A DNA stretch of 64,000 nt from an uncultured Clostridia bacterium (lineage in GTDB: Bacteria > Bacillota > Clostridia > Christensenellales > Aristaeellaceae): assembly GCA_946414315.1 (NCBI GenBank), contig CAMKNZ010000008.1:22954-86953 (forward strand), written 5' to 3'. The notes below the pieces were generated by a model. That model was not told the origin of the DNA. It saw only the letters and a list, made by a program, of their open reading frames with translations, and searched no databases. Both the position numbers and the translations under genes were made by a program. This document shows positions 8,736 to 17,855 of the stretch, piece by piece. Every line of letters begins with the position of its first letter. The stretch's first letter is position 1.

Positions 8736-9354
8736 TATCGCTCTTCCCAAAGGCAGGCTTGGTGAAAAAGTCTACGCCATGTTCGCAAAGGCGGGATTTG
8801 AGTGCCCCGCACTGCTGGAACCCGGCCGCAAGCTGATCTTTGACAATGAAGAAGCCGGCGTGCGGTATTTCTGGGTCAAGCCGTCGGATGTGGCGATCTA
8901 CGTCGAGCGCGGCGCTGCCGATATCGGCGTGGCCGGCAAGGACATCCTGCTGGAGTACCGGCCGGACGTATACGAGCTGCTGGACCTGAACGTGGGCAAA
9001 TGCCGGATGGCCGTTGCGGCGCCTGCGGGCTTCAAAGACGACATGAACCGGACGCTGCGGGTGGCGACAAAGTTCTCCCGCATCGCCCGGGACTACTATA
9101 CCTCCATCGGCAGGGACATCGATATTATTCACCTGAACGGCTCCATTGAGATCGCGCCGATCCTGGGACTTTCAGATGTGATCGTGGACATCGTGGAAAC
9201 AGGAACGACCCTGCGGGAGAATAACCTGAACGTGATCGAGGAGATCGTACCGATATCCGCCCGCCTGATTGCCAACAAGTCCGGGTTCAAGTTCCGGACT
9301 GAGCAGATCGAGCGGCTGACAGAGGGACTGAGAAAGGAAGTGCAGGAAGCATGA
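8728..9354 (+). CDS. hisG: ATP phosphoribosyltransferase, short form
   Basis: About 208 residues, the length of the short HisG class that lacks the C-terminal regulatory domain and needs HisZ. It condenses ATP with PRPP, the committed step of histidine synthesis. Recognisable segments are LNIALPKGRLGEK at the N-terminus, GVAGKDILLE, and the PRPP-binding region around DVIVDIVETGTTLREN. GTG 8728 is preferred: AGAGGAGG (8711-8718) lies nine bases upstream and it gives the family N-terminus, whereas ATG 8719 directly abuts the ribosome site. It overlaps hisZ by eight and hisD by four bases (ATGA). Confidence 0.96.
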   Translation: MLNIALPKGRLGEKVYAMFAKAGFECPALLEPGRKLIFDNEEAGVRYFWVKPSDVAIYVERGAADIGVAGKDILLEYRPDVYELLDLNVGKCRMAVAAPAGFKDDMNRTLRVATKFSRIARDYYTSIGRDIDIIHLNGSIEIAPILGLSDVIVDIVETGTTLRENNLNVIEEIVPISARLIANKSGFKFRTEQIERLTEGLRKEVQEA

Positions 9355-10625
9355 TCAGCATTATGAAATACGGCGAGGTGTCCAACGAGGAGATCTTCGC
9401 CCGTTCCATGCCGACGGTGAACGTTACGGACGCTGTGGCGGAGATCATCCGGAACGTGCGGGAACGGGGCGACGCCGCCGTCAAGGAATACACGGAAAAG
9501 TTTGACAAGGCGAAGCTTGACAGCCTGCTGGTGACGGCTGAAGAAATGGAAGAGGCACTGGAAAAGACTGGACAGGAGTTTATGGCCATTCTGGAAAAGG
9601 CGGCGGCCAATATCCGGAAGTTCCACAGCAGGCAGGTGCGGAATTCCTTCATCATTAATGACGAACCCGGCGTGGTCATGGGCCAGAAGGTGATCCCGGT
9701 GGACCGGGCGGGCGTATATGTACCCGGCGGTACGGCGCCCCTGTCCTCCACGGTGCTGATGGACGTGATTCCTGCGAAGATCGCGGGCGTGAAGGAAGTG
9801 ATCCTGATCACGCCTCCCGGAAAAGACGGGAAGATCGATCCGGCGATCCTGGCGGCGGCGAAGGTAGCCGGAGCGGACCGGATCGTGAAGGCGGGCGGCG
9901 CCCAGGCGATCGCGGCGTTGGCATACGGTACGGAATCCGTGCCGAAGGCGGACAAGATCGTCGGCCCCGGGAACGCTTTTGTGGCGGAAGCAAAACGCCA
10001 GGTCTACGGCATTGTTTCCATTGATATGATTGCCGGCCCCAGCGAGATCCTGGTGGCGGCGGACGGCAAGTCCAATCCCGCCTGGCTGGCGGCGGACCTG
10101 CTGAGCCAGGCCGAACACGACAAGGTGGCCAGCGCCGTGCTGGTGACCGACTCCATGGAACTGGCGGAAAAGGTGCGGGACGAACTGGAAAAGCAGATCC
10201 CGCTGCTGGACCGGGCGGAGATTGCCCGGGTATCCATTGACAACAACGGCAAAATCATTGTTGCAGAAGACCTGAAGACCGTGATCGACATTGCCAACGA
10301 GATCGCACCCGAGCACCTGGAACTGTGCGTGGACAATCCCTTCGACTGGCTGGACAGCATCCGGCACGCCGGATCGGTGTTCATGGGCCGGAACTGCCCG
10401 GAAGCGCTGGGCGACTACATGGCCGGACCGAATCACACGCTGCCGACTCAGGGAACCGCTAAATTTTCCAGTCCGCTGTCGGTGGATGACTTTGTGAAGA
10501 AAACGCAGTATACTTATTTTACCCGGGAAGCGCTGGCTGACCTGGCACAGGATGTAGCCGCCTTTGCCCGGAAGGAAGGATTGACCGGACACGCCAGGAG
10601 CGCGCTGATCAGAACGGAAAAATAA
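9351..10625 (+). CDS. hisD: Histidinol dehydrogenase
   Basis: 424 residues, full length. HisD carries out the last two steps, oxidising L-histidinol through histidinal to histidine with two NAD+ and zinc. Visible family segments are DRAGVYVPGGTAPLSSTVLM, KAGGAQAIAALAYGTESVP, DKIVGPGNAFV, IDMIAGPSEILV, the catalytic region around APEHLEL, and the C-terminal YMAGPNHTLPTQGTAKFSS. The start overlaps the hisG stop as ATGA, indicating translational coupling. A 16-base gap containing GAGAGGAAG separates it from hisC. Confidence 0.97.
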   Translation: MISIMKYGEVSNEEIFARSMPTVNVTDAVAEIIRNVRERGDAAVKEYTEKFDKAKLDSLLVTAEEMEEALEKTGQEFMAILEKAAANIRKFHSRQVRNSFIINDEPGVVMGQKVIPVDRAGVYVPGGTAPLSSTVLMDVIPAKIAGVKEVILITPPGKDGKIDPAILAAAKVAGADRIVKAGGAQAIAALAYGTESVPKADKIVGPGNAFVAEAKRQVYGIVSIDMIAGPSEILVAADGKSNPAWLAADLLSQAEHDKVASAVLVTDSMELAEKVRDELEKQIPLLDRAEIARVSIDNNGKIIVAEDLKTVIDIANEIAPEHLELCVDNPFDWLDSIRHAGSVFMGRNCPEALGDYMAGPNHTLPTQGTAKFSSPLSVDDFVKKTQYTYFTREALADLAQDVAAFARKEGLTGHARSALIRTEK

Positions 10626-10641
10626 GAGAGGAAGACACAGG

Positions 10642-11706
10642 ATGAGCCGGTTCTTTTCGGAGAAGTATATTGACCTGGAACCGTACGTTCCGGGGGAGCA
10701 GCCGCGGAATCAGCAGTATGTGAAGCTGAACACGAACGAAAACCCGTATCCGCCCCTGCCGGAGGTGACGAAAGCCGTCGAAGAGGCGAGCAGGAAGCTG
10801 TATCTTTATTCCGATACGGAGTGCGTTGACCTGAGGAAGGCGCTGGCCAGGCGGCTGGAGATCTCCCCGGACGAACTGCTGATGACCAACGGTTCGGACG
10901 AGATCCTGAACTTTGCTTTCATGGCCTTTTGCGACAAGCATACACCGGCTTATTTCGCGGATATTACCTACGGCTTTTATCCGGTGTTTGCAGCAATTAA
11001 CCGGGTGCCCTATGAGACTATTCCGCTGAGGGATGACCTGACGATCAATATTGCCGATTATTATCATAAAGCCGGCACAATCTTCATTGCCAATCCGAAC
11101 GCACCGACGGCCATCGCTCTCCGGGCGCGCGAGATTGAAGAGATCCTGAAACGGAATCCCTACAACGTGGTGATTGTGGATGAAGCCTATGTGGATTTCG
11201 GCGCAGAGAGCTGTGTGCCGCTGATCCGGAAATATGACAACCTGCTGGTCACGCAGACCTTCTCCAAATCCCGGTCCATGGCAGGCGCCAGGCTGGGTAT
11301 GGGCATCGGTAATCCGGAGCTGATCCGGGACCTGAATACGGTGAAGTATTCCACCAATCCCTATAATGTCAACAGCCTGACTGCCGCGGCAGGCGTTGCG
11401 TCCCTGAAAAATGACGAGTACAATCGGGAAAACAGCCTGAAGATCATGGATACCCGGGACCAGTACGGAAGGAAGCTTCGGGAACTGGGCTTTGAAATGA
11501 CTGAAAGCCAGGCGAACTTCTTCTTTGCCAGGCACCCGGAGATTCCCGGCGAGGAACTGTACCTGGAACTGAAAAAGCGGGGCGTGCTGATCCGTCACTT
11601 CAATGCGGAACGGATCAAGGATTATAACCGCATCACTATCGGCACCCCGGAACAGATGGACAGGCTGGTTGAAGAAATCAAAGCGATACTGGAGGACAGG
11701 AAATGA
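10642..11706 (+). CDS. hisC: Histidinol-phosphate aminotransferase
   Basis: 354 residues, fold-type I PLP aminotransferase. It converts imidazole acetol-phosphate and glutamate to histidinol-phosphate. Visible segments: KLNTNENPYPPLPEV at the substrate loop, TNGSDEILNFAFMAF, the IANPNAPTA motif, VIVDEAYVDFG with the PLP-contacting Asp, and TQTFSKSRSMAGARLG carrying the Schiff-base Lys. Position between hisD and hisB supports the his assignment over other HisC-like aminotransferases. The end overlaps hisB by four bases. Confidence 0.96.
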   Translation: MSRFFSEKYIDLEPYVPGEQPRNQQYVKLNTNENPYPPLPEVTKAVEEASRKLYLYSDTECVDLRKALARRLEISPDELLMTNGSDEILNFAFMAFCDKHTPAYFADITYGFYPVFAAINRVPYETIPLRDDLTINIADYYHKAGTIFIANPNAPTAIALRAREIEEILKRNPYNVVIVDEAYVDFGAESCVPLIRKYDNLLVTQTFSKSRSMAGARLGMGIGNPELIRDLNTVKYSTNPYNVNSLTAAAGVASLKNDEYNRENSLKIMDTRDQYGRKLRELGFEMTESQANFFFARHPEIPGEELYLELKKRGVLIRHFNAERIKDYNRITIGTPEQMDRLVEEIKAILEDRK

Positions 11707-12290
11707 GACAGGCAGAAATCAGCCGGAAGACCGGCGAGACGGATATCCGCGTACTGCTGAACCTGGACGGAACCGGAAAGAGCACCGTCGATACGGGCGT
11801 CGGTTTCCTGGACCACATGCTGACGCTGTTTGCCCGCCACGGGCGGTTTGACCTGGAAGTGTCCTGTAAAGGAGACACCTATGTGGACGACCATCACTCC
11901 GTGGAGGACATCGGCATCGCCCTGGGCAAGGCTTTTGAGCAGGCCCTGGGGGACAAGAAGGGCGTGACACGTTACGGAAGCACGATCCTGCCGATGGACG
12001 AAAGCCTCATCCTGAGCGCGGCGGACCTGTCCGGCCGCGGCCTGCTGATCTACGACCTTTCGATCCCGGCGGAGAAGGTCGGAACCTTTGATACGGAACT
12101 GACGGAGGAATTCTTCCGGGCCCTGGCCCACAACGCCGGCATGACGCTTCACATCAGGCAGCTTTCCGGCGGCAACAGCCACCACATCATTGAAGGCGCC
12201 TTCAAGAGCGTGGCCCGCAGCCTGCGGACCGCAGCGGCCATCGATCCTGCCTGCGCGGAGGAGATCCCCTCCACGAAAGGAGTCCTGTGA
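11703..12290 (+). CDS. hisB: Imidazoleglycerol-phosphate dehydratase (monofunctional)
   Basis: 195 residues, the length of the dehydratase alone, so there is no fused histidinol phosphatase as in enterobacterial HisB. It dehydrates IGP to imidazole acetol-phosphate using two manganese sites. The duplicated metal-ligand motifs are visible: TGVGFLDHMLTLFARHG, DDHHSVEDIGIALG, AHNAGMTLHI and NSHHIIEGAFKSVAR. The missing phosphatase is supplied by the PHP gene at 15039. The stop overlaps the hisH start by one base (TGATG). Confidence 0.97.
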   Translation: MRQAEISRKTGETDIRVLLNLDGTGKSTVDTGVGFLDHMLTLFARHGRFDLEVSCKGDTYVDDHHSVEDIGIALGKAFEQALGDKKGVTRYGSTILPMDESLILSAADLSGRGLLIYDLSIPAEKVGTFDTELTEEFFRALAHNAGMTLHIRQLSGGNSHHIIEGAFKSVARSLRTAAAIDPACAEEIPSTKGVL

Positions 12291-12913
12291 TGATCGCAAT
12301 CATCGACTACGGCGTGGGGAACCTGTTTTCCCTGCAGTCCTCCTTTGCCGCGATCGGGCAGGAAGCCGTCGTGACCCGGGACATTGAGGAGATCCGCCGG
12401 GCGGACCGGCTGATCCTTCCCGGCGTAGGCGCTTTCCAGGACGCAGCGGACAAGCTGCGTCTTTCCGGCATGGACCGGGCGGTGAGGGAAGAAACGGCGA
12501 AAGGGAAGCCGCTGCTGGGCATCTGCCTGGGTATGCAGATGCTGTTTGAGCGCAGCCATGAATACGGCGTGCACGAAGGCCTGGGCCTGCTGAAGGGCGA
12601 GATCTGCCCGATTGCGGAAAAGATTCCGGCAGGGCTCAAGATTCCCCAGATGGGCTGGAACGCCCTGAAGATCGTGAAGGATTCTCCGCTGCTGAAATAC
12701 ACGAAGGCAGGGGAATATGTCTATTTTGTCCATTCCTACAGCGCGGTGGACTGCGACGACAGCCTGCTGGCCGTGACGGAATACGGCGCGGACCTGACGG
12801 CCTGCGTGGGCAAAGGCAATGTATTCGGCTGCCAGTTCCATCCGGAAAAAAGCGGCGAAGTCGGCCTGCGTATCCTGAAGGCCTTCTGTGAAACGGAGGT
12901 TGCTTCATGCTGA
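12290..12913 (+). CDS. hisH: Imidazole glycerol phosphate synthase, glutamine amidotransferase subunit
   Basis: 207 residues, class I amidotransferase. It hydrolyses glutamine and passes ammonia to HisF, with which it forms the IGP synthase heterodimer. The nucleophile Cys is in GICLGMQMLF and the His-Glu pair of the triad is in CQFHPEKSGEVG; the N-terminus IAIIDYGVGNLFSL is typical. ATG 12290 is chosen (TGATG overlap with hisB, AAAGGAG upstream); a GTG three bases earlier would also be in frame. The stop overlaps the hisA start by seven bases. Confidence 0.97.
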   Translation: MIAIIDYGVGNLFSLQSSFAAIGQEAVVTRDIEEIRRADRLILPGVGAFQDAADKLRLSGMDRAVREETAKGKPLLGICLGMQMLFERSHEYGVHEGLGLLKGEICPIAEKIPAGLKIPQMGWNALKIVKDSPLLKYTKAGEYVYFVHSYSAVDCDDSLLAVTEYGADLTACVGKGNVFGCQFHPEKSGEVGLRILKAFCETEVASC

Positions 12914-13620
12914 TTTTTCCCGCAATTGACTTATACGAAGGCAAAGCGGTCCGCCTGTACAAGGGGGATTACGCGCAGATGACGGTCTACAGCGATCATC
13001 CGGAGGAGATCGCCATGGACTTTGCCGCCAAGGGTGCGACCCATGCGCACCTGGTGGACCTGGAAGGTGCGAAGAACGGCACGACGCCGAACCTGAATAC
13101 GGTGCTGAAGCTGAAGGAAGCGGCGGGCCTGTTCTGCGAGATCGGCGGCGGCATCCGCAGCATGGAGATCGTAAGGACCTATCTTTCCGCCGGGCTGGAC
13201 CGGGTGATCCTGGGCACGGCGGCGGTGGAGGATCCGGTGTTCCTGCGGACGGCGGTGGATGCGTACGGTGAACAGATCGCAGTAGGCGTGGATGTGCGGG
13301 ATGGCTATGTAGCCGTGAAGGGCTGGACGGAAAAGTCCGCGCTGCACTTCATGGATTTCTGCAAGAAAATGGAACAAATCGGCGTGAAAACGCTGATCTG
13401 CACGGATATCTCCCGGGACGGCGCCATGCGGGGTACCAACCGGGAAATGTACCGGCAGCTGTCGGAAACCCTGGGCCTGCAGATTACGGCCTCGGGCGGC
13501 GTCAGCACGATGGAGGATATCGAAAGCCTGCGGCAGATGAACCTGTACGGCGCAATCATCGGCAAGGCGTACTATACCGGGGATATCGACCTGAAGAAAG
13601 CGATCGAGGTATGTAAATGA
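12907..13620 (+). CDS. hisA: ProFAR isomerase
   Basis: 237 residues, TIM barrel. HisA isomerises the aminoaldose ProFAR to PRFAR, the substrate of HisF/HisH. The general-base Asp is in IFPAIDLYEGKAVRL and the acid Asp in ICTDISRDGAMRG; the phosphate-binding motifs EIGGGIRSM and TASGGVSTMEDI show the twofold half-barrel repeat shared with HisF. A bifunctional HisA/TrpF (PriA) is unlikely in this lineage but cannot be excluded from sequence alone. It overlaps hisF by four bases. Confidence 0.97.
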   Translation: MLIFPAIDLYEGKAVRLYKGDYAQMTVYSDHPEEIAMDFAAKGATHAHLVDLEGAKNGTTPNLNTVLKLKEAAGLFCEIGGGIRSMEIVRTYLSAGLDRVILGTAAVEDPVFLRTAVDAYGEQIAVGVDVRDGYVAVKGWTEKSALHFMDFCKKMEQIGVKTLICTDISRDGAMRGTNREMYRQLSETLGLQITASGGVSTMEDIESLRQMNLYGAIIGKAYYTGDIDLKKAIEVCK

Positions 13621-14375
13621 TCACCAAACGGATTATTCCCTGCCTGGACGTGAAGGACGGACGGGTAGTCAAGGGCGTCAATTTCCAGAAGCTCGGCGAC
13701 GTAGCTTCCCCGGTGGAGCTGGCAAAGTATTACAGCGACAACGGGGCGGACGAGCTGGTCTTTTACGACATTACGGCTTCGGCGGAGGGCCGGGCGCTGT
13801 TCACGGACATTCTGACGGAAACGGCGCGGACGGTATTCATCCCGCTGACGGTGGGCGGCGGAATTAACACCACGGACGACTTTGACCGGGTACTGAAGTG
13901 CGGCGCGGATAAGGTGTCCGTCAACTCAGGCGCCATCCGGGATCCGTCGCTGGTAGGAAAGGCCGCAAAACTCTACGGCGACCAGTGCGTGGTGCTGAGC
14001 GTGGATGTGAAACGGGTGGACGGCGTTTTCCGGATCTTCGCCAAGGGCGGCCGGGAGAACACCGGGATGGATGCCATCGAGTGGGTGAAGCGATGCGTCG
14101 GCGAAGGCGCCGGCGAGGTCGTTGTCAACTCCATGGACACGGACGGCGTGAAGCAGGGGTTTGACCTGGAACTGCTGGAACAGGTGTGCAATGTGGTGCA
14201 GGTACCGGTGATCGCTTCCGGCGGCGCCGGATGCATTCAGGACTTCATCACGCTGTTCAGGGCGCTCCCCGGGGTGGACGCCGGTCTGGCAGCTTCGATC
14301 TTCCATTTCGGAGAGGTCGCGATTAAAGACCTGAAGCTTGAAATGCAGAAGAACGGGATTCCGGCAAGAATATAA
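13617..14375 (+). CDS. hisF: Imidazole glycerol phosphate synthase, cyclase subunit
   Basis: 252 residues, TIM barrel. With ammonia from HisH it cyclises PRFAR to IGP and releases AICAR, which feeds into purine synthesis. Visible signatures are [18 protein letters not shown] with the catalytic Asp, [40 protein letters not shown] with the second catalytic Asp, and [11 protein letters not shown]. The start overlaps hisA as ATGA. A 16-base gap with a fresh TTTGGAGG ribosome site follows before hisIE. Confidence 0.98.
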   Translation: MITKRIIPCLDVKDGRVVKGVNFQKLGDVASPVELAKYYSDNGADELVFYDITASAEGRALFTDILTETARTVFIPLTVGGGINTTDDFDRVLKCGADKVSVNSGAIRDPSLVGKAAKLYGDQCVVLSVDVKRVDGVFRIFAKGGRENTGMDAIEWVKRCVGEGAGEVVVNSMDTDGVKQGFDLELLEQVCNVVQVPVIASGGAGCIQDFITLFRALPGVDAGLAASIFHFGEVAIKDLKLEMQKNGIPARI

Positions 14376-14391
14376 CTTTGGAGGAAAAACA

Positions 14392-15039
14392 ATGCTTAAG
14401 ATTGAGGATCTGAAATTTGACGAGAAAGGCCTGATTCCGGCCATTGTGGTGGACGCGGAGAACGGCAAGGTGCTGACGCTGGCGTATATGAACAAGGAAA
14501 GCCTGCAGATTTCCATGGAGAAAGGGCTGACCTGCTTCTGGAGCAGGAGCCGGCAGGAGCTGTGGCTGAAGGGCGAGACCAGCGGGAATTATCAGCACAT
14601 CGTGTCCATTACGGCAGACTGCGACCGGGACGCGCTGGTAGTGAAGGTGGAAAAGGACGGCCCGGCCTGCCATACGGGTACGGAGAGCTGCTTCAATGAC
14701 GTGATCTGGGAGAGCGACGAACTGCATGAGTTCACCTATGAGGGACTGATGGAGCTGATCGCCGGCCGGAAAAAGGAAAAGAAGGAAGGCTCCTATACGA
14801 CCTACCTGTTTGAGAAGGGCCTGGACAAGATCCTGAAGAAAGTCGGGGAGGAGACCACTGAGGTCATCATCGCGGCCAAGGACAAGGATAAGAAGAACAC
14901 GGTCTATGAGATCGCCGATCTGGCCTATCACGTGATGGTGCTGATGATCGAAGCGGGAATCTCCCTGGAGGATATCCATAAGGAACTGGCGTCCCGTCAC
15001 GTGATCGACAAGAAGGTCAAGCAGGAGAAGATGGTCTGA
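14392..15039 (+). CDS. hisIE: Bifunctional phosphoribosyl-AMP cyclohydrolase / phosphoribosyl-ATP pyrophosphatase
   Basis: 215 residues, a fusion of the second and third pathway steps. The HisI half (about 1-110) has [33 protein letters not shown], the metal ligands in [12 protein letters not shown] and [12 protein letters not shown]. The HisE half (about 125-215) has [21 protein letters not shown] and [13 protein letters not shown], the MazG-like metal-binding helix pair. ATG 14392 follows TTTGGAGG and gives the expected N-terminus, so an in-frame start at 14338 inside hisF is rejected. It overlaps the PHP phosphatase start by one base. Confidence 0.96.
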   Translation: MLKIEDLKFDEKGLIPAIVVDAENGKVLTLAYMNKESLQISMEKGLTCFWSRSRQELWLKGETSGNYQHIVSITADCDRDALVVKVEKDGPACHTGTESCFNDVIWESDELHEFTYEGLMELIAGRKKEKKEGSYTTYLFEKGLDKILKKVGEETTEVIIAAKDKDKKNTVYEIADLAYHVMVLMIEAGISLEDIHKELASRHVIDKKVKQEKMV

Positions 15040-15773
15040 TGAAAGATCTGCACATGCACACCGTGTTTTCCGACGGAAAGAACACGCCGGAAGAAATGGT
15101 GCAGGAAGCGATCCGTCTCGGACTGGATACGGTGGGGATCTCGGATCACAGCCACCTGGACCCCTGCGGTATGACGCTGGAAGCCAGTGAAGAATACCGG
15201 AAGGAGATCGCGCGCCTGAAGGAAAAGTATGCCGGGCAGATCAAAGTACTCTGCGGGCTGGAGCGGGATTTCATCTCGGATGATTTCGGGCCGTACGACT
15301 ATGTGATCGGCTCAGTACACCTGCTGACAATGCCGGACGGACATCATGTTTCCATCGACTGGACCTCGGAGAAACAGCGGGAAGGCGTGGAAAAATACTT
15401 CGGCGGAGACTGGTACGCTTTCGTTGAAGAATTCTATGGAACGGAAGCGAAGGTGGTCGAGGTTACAAAGTGCGACATCATCGGCCATTTCGATCTGATC
15501 ACCAAGTTCATCGAGCAGGAACCGAACTTTGACGTCCACCATCCCCGCTATGTGAAAGCCTGGCAGAAGGCGGCGGATATCCTGCTGAAGACCGGGAAAC
15601 CCTTTGAGATCAACACCGGGGCCATTTCCCGGGGATACCGGACCAGCCCCTATCCCAGCAAAGAGATCCGGGATTATATCCGGTCCCGCGGCGGCACGCT
15701 GATCCTTTCCAGCGACAGCCACGCAAAGGAAACGATCGCATACCGGTTTGAAGAGTACGAGAATGAAATATAA
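15039..15773 (+). CDS. hisJ: PHP-family histidinol-phosphatase
   Basis: 244 residues, PHP domain. Metal-binding motifs are DLHMHTVFSDG at the N-terminus, GISDHSH, GLERD, IGSVH, IGHFD and the C-terminal SSDSHAKE. In Firmicutes this family (HisK/HisJ) dephosphorylates histidinol phosphate, the step missing from the monofunctional HisB here. Translational coupling to hisIE (TGATG) and the operon position strongly support this role over generic PHP phosphoesterases. It is the last gene before a terminator, so the operon encodes every step from PRPP and ATP to histidine. Confidence 0.92.
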   Translation: MKDLHMHTVFSDGKNTPEEMVQEAIRLGLDTVGISDHSHLDPCGMTLEASEEYRKEIARLKEKYAGQIKVLCGLERDFISDDFGPYDYVIGSVHLLTMPDGHHVSIDWTSEKQREGVEKYFGGDWYAFVEEFYGTEAKVVEVTKCDIIGHFDLITKFIEQEPNFDVHHPRYVKAWQKAADILLKTGKPFEINTGAISRGYRTSPYPSKEIRDYIRSRGGTLILSSDSHAKETIAYRFEEYENEI

Positions 15774-15777
15774 AGAG

Positions 15778-15812
15778 AAAAAAGTTTCCGAAGAAATCCG
15801 GGAACTTTTTCT
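15778..15812 (+). terminator. Terminator of the histidine operon
   Basis: An A-rich arm, AAAAAGTTTCC, pairs with GGGAACTTTTT across a ten-base loop (one G-T wobble), giving a stem that ends directly in the T-run TTTTTCTTTT. It follows the last his-operon stop by a few bases. Confidence 0.85.
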
Positions 15813-15877
15813 TTTGGCCTGCGTCTGACAGAGTGAGACCGGGAGAAACCGGCACAAAGAAGACGGAGGGAAAGACA

Positions 15878-17719
15878 ATGAAGAAGGTTACAGCGATCAT
15901 TCTGGCCGTGCTGATGGTGCTGAGCATCGCGGCGGGTGCCATGGGCGAAGAAAACAAGATCTGGCAGGCCGGGGATACGGGTGAAAAGGTCACCTGGATC
16001 CAGCAGCGCCTGAAGGACCTGGAGTACCTGGACCGCACACCGACCGGTATCTTTGATGAGGAGACCGCGAAGGCACTGATGGGATTCCAGCAGGATCACG
16101 GCCTGCTGAAGACCGGGATGGCGGACAGCGTCACGATGAAGATGCTGGAAACAGTGACGGAAACCCGGTCTGAGATTGTGAACAGATGGAACGTATATGA
16201 AGGAGACGTGTGTTACGAAGCGTCCGCCGAATCATACTCCATGAAATCATCCTATGCACCGATGGCTACGGGTATGCCGGCTGCCGGGATGATGCGGAAC
16301 GAACCGATCGACTGGAATACGGAAGAATACACGACCTTTGAAAGCAACCGCTTCCTGAGCGTGCAGACATCGCCGCTGTCCACTTTTGCGGCGGACGTGG
16401 ATACCTCCTCCTACGCACTGTTCCGGCGCAAGGTGCTTAGCGGGGAAAGGGTTTCTCCCGACAGCATCCGGATCGAGGAGATGCTGAATTACTTCCATTA
16501 CGACTACGCGAAGCCGCAGAACGGCGAACCCTTCGGCGTGACGGTTGAGATCGCGCCCTGTCCCTGGAATGAAAAGACGAAGCTGATGCTGATCGGCCTG
16601 CAGGCGGAGGAAATCCAGACGGACAACCGGCCGGGCCACAACCTGGTGTTCCTGATCGACACCTCCGGCAGCATGTACGGCAGCGACCGGCTGGACCTGG
16701 TGAAGCGTGCGTTCCTGCTGCTGCTGGACGAGCTGAAACCGGAAGACACCGTATCTATCGTGGCCTATGCCAGCCAGGACCGGGTCGTGATTGAAGGCGT
16801 TCCCGCTGCGGACAAGACCCGCATCATGGAAGCAATCTCCGAACTGGAAGCGGGCGGCGCCACCAACGGATCCGCCGGCATCAACAGGGCTTATGAGATC
16901 GCGGCAAAGTATTACCGCGAAGGCGGCGTGAACCGGATTCTGCTGGCCACGGACGGCGACCTGAACGTGGGTACCACAGGTGAAGGAGACCTGGCCAACC
17001 TGGTGAGCGAAAAGAAAAAGGCCGGTATCAGCCTGACCTGCCTGGGCGTCGGTATGGGCAACTATAAGGATAACAAGATGGAAGCGCTGGCGGATTACGG
17101 CGACGGCAACTGCCGGTATCTGGACACGATCCATGAAGCCCGCAAGGCCCTGGTGGAAGAAGGCGGCGGTACGTTCGTCACCGTTGCGAAGGACGTCAAG
17201 ATCCAGGTGGACTTCAACCCGGCGATGGTCAAGGGTTACCGGCTGATCGGATACGAAGACCGGGTGATGGCGGCCGAAGATTTTGCCAACGATGAAAAGG
17301 ACGGCGGCGAGATCGGCAGCGGACACCGGGTGACAGCCCTGTATGAGATCGTACCGGCGGATTCCGACTTTGAATTCGGCGAGGCGGGCAGCCGCTACCA
17401 GAATGCGCAGGCGGAGGAAACCGCTGAAGGAGCCGACTGGCTGACGGTCTCCATCCGGGCCAAGGAACCGGAAGGAACGGAAAGCAGGCTGTATGAATAT
17501 CCCGTGAAGGCGGACGCAGTCAAGGAGACCATGAGCGAAAACCTGCGGTTCGCCGCGGGCGTGGCCGAGGCCGGGATGATCCTGCGGGAGAACGAGTGGA
17601 AGGGCACTTCGAGCTGGGCGCAGGCGCTGGAACTGGTGCGCGGATGTGAGAGCGTGACCGGGGATGCGTACAAGGAAGAGTTTGTGTACCTGCTGACGCT
17701 GCTGGAAAGAGCTCAGTGA
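15878..17719 (+). CDS. Secreted VWA-domain protein with N-terminal peptidoglycan-binding domain (YfbK-like)
   Basis: 613 residues. A signal peptide (MKKVTAIILAVLMVLSIAAG) is followed by a PG_binding_1 domain (about 27-95: WQAGDTGEKVTWIQQRL, GIFDEETAKALMGFQ), a low-complexity linker, the VWF-A N-terminal region (STFAADVDTSSYALFRR), a von Willebrand A domain (about 250-430) with an intact MIDAS DTSGSM, and a C-terminal DUF3520-like region. This is the YfbK architecture with an added wall-binding module. VWA domains mediate metal-dependent protein contacts, so the protein is probably an extracellular adhesion or scaffold factor; its ligand is unknown. ATG 15878 is chosen for the GACGGAGG ribosome site and the signal peptide. 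Confidence 0.88.
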   Translation: MKKVTAIILAVLMVLSIAAGAMGEENKIWQAGDTGEKVTWIQQRLKDLEYLDRTPTGIFDEETAKALMGFQQDHGLLKTGMADSVTMKMLETVTETRSEIVNRWNVYEGDVCYEASAESYSMKSSYAPMATGMPAAGMMRNEPIDWNTEEYTTFESNRFLSVQTSPLSTFAADVDTSSYALFRRKVLSGERVSPDSIRIEEMLNYFHYDYAKPQNGEPFGVTVEIAPCPWNEKTKLMLIGLQAEEIQTDNRPGHNLVFLIDTSGSMYGSDRLDLVKRAFLLLLDELKPEDTVSIVAYASQDRVVIEGVPAADKTRIMEAISELEAGGATNGSAGINRAYEIAAKYYREGGVNRILLATDGDLNVGTTGEGDLANLVSEKKKAGISLTCLGVGMGNYKDNKMEALADYGDGNCRYLDTIHEARKALVEEGGGTFVTVAKDVKIQVDFNPAMVKGYRLIGYEDRVMAAEDFANDEKDGGEIGSGHRVTALYEIVPADSDFEFGEAGSRYQNAQAEETAEGADWLTVSIRAKEPEGTESRLYEYPVKADAVKETMSENLRFAAGVAEAGMILRENEWKGTSSWAQALELVRGCESVTGDAYKEEFVYLLTLLERAQ

Positions 17720-17795
17720 GTTGAAAGCGTTCGGTAAATGAGCAAGAACAGACAACGAATAGTGCAAAATGAAGATCGAAGTATTGAAATAGACG

Positions 17796-17824
17796 ATGAC
17801 AAAATAAAATAAAGTGAATATAAT
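17796..17824 (+). promoter_or_regulatory. Sigma-A promoter upstream of the second PHP gene
   Basis: ATGACA (17796-17801), a 17-base spacer and TATAAT (17819-17824) lie about 30 bases before the start codon at 17856, in an A-rich stretch. Confidence 0.72.
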
Positions 17825-17855
17825 GGCATGGATCGGATCCGGAAGGAGAAACGCC

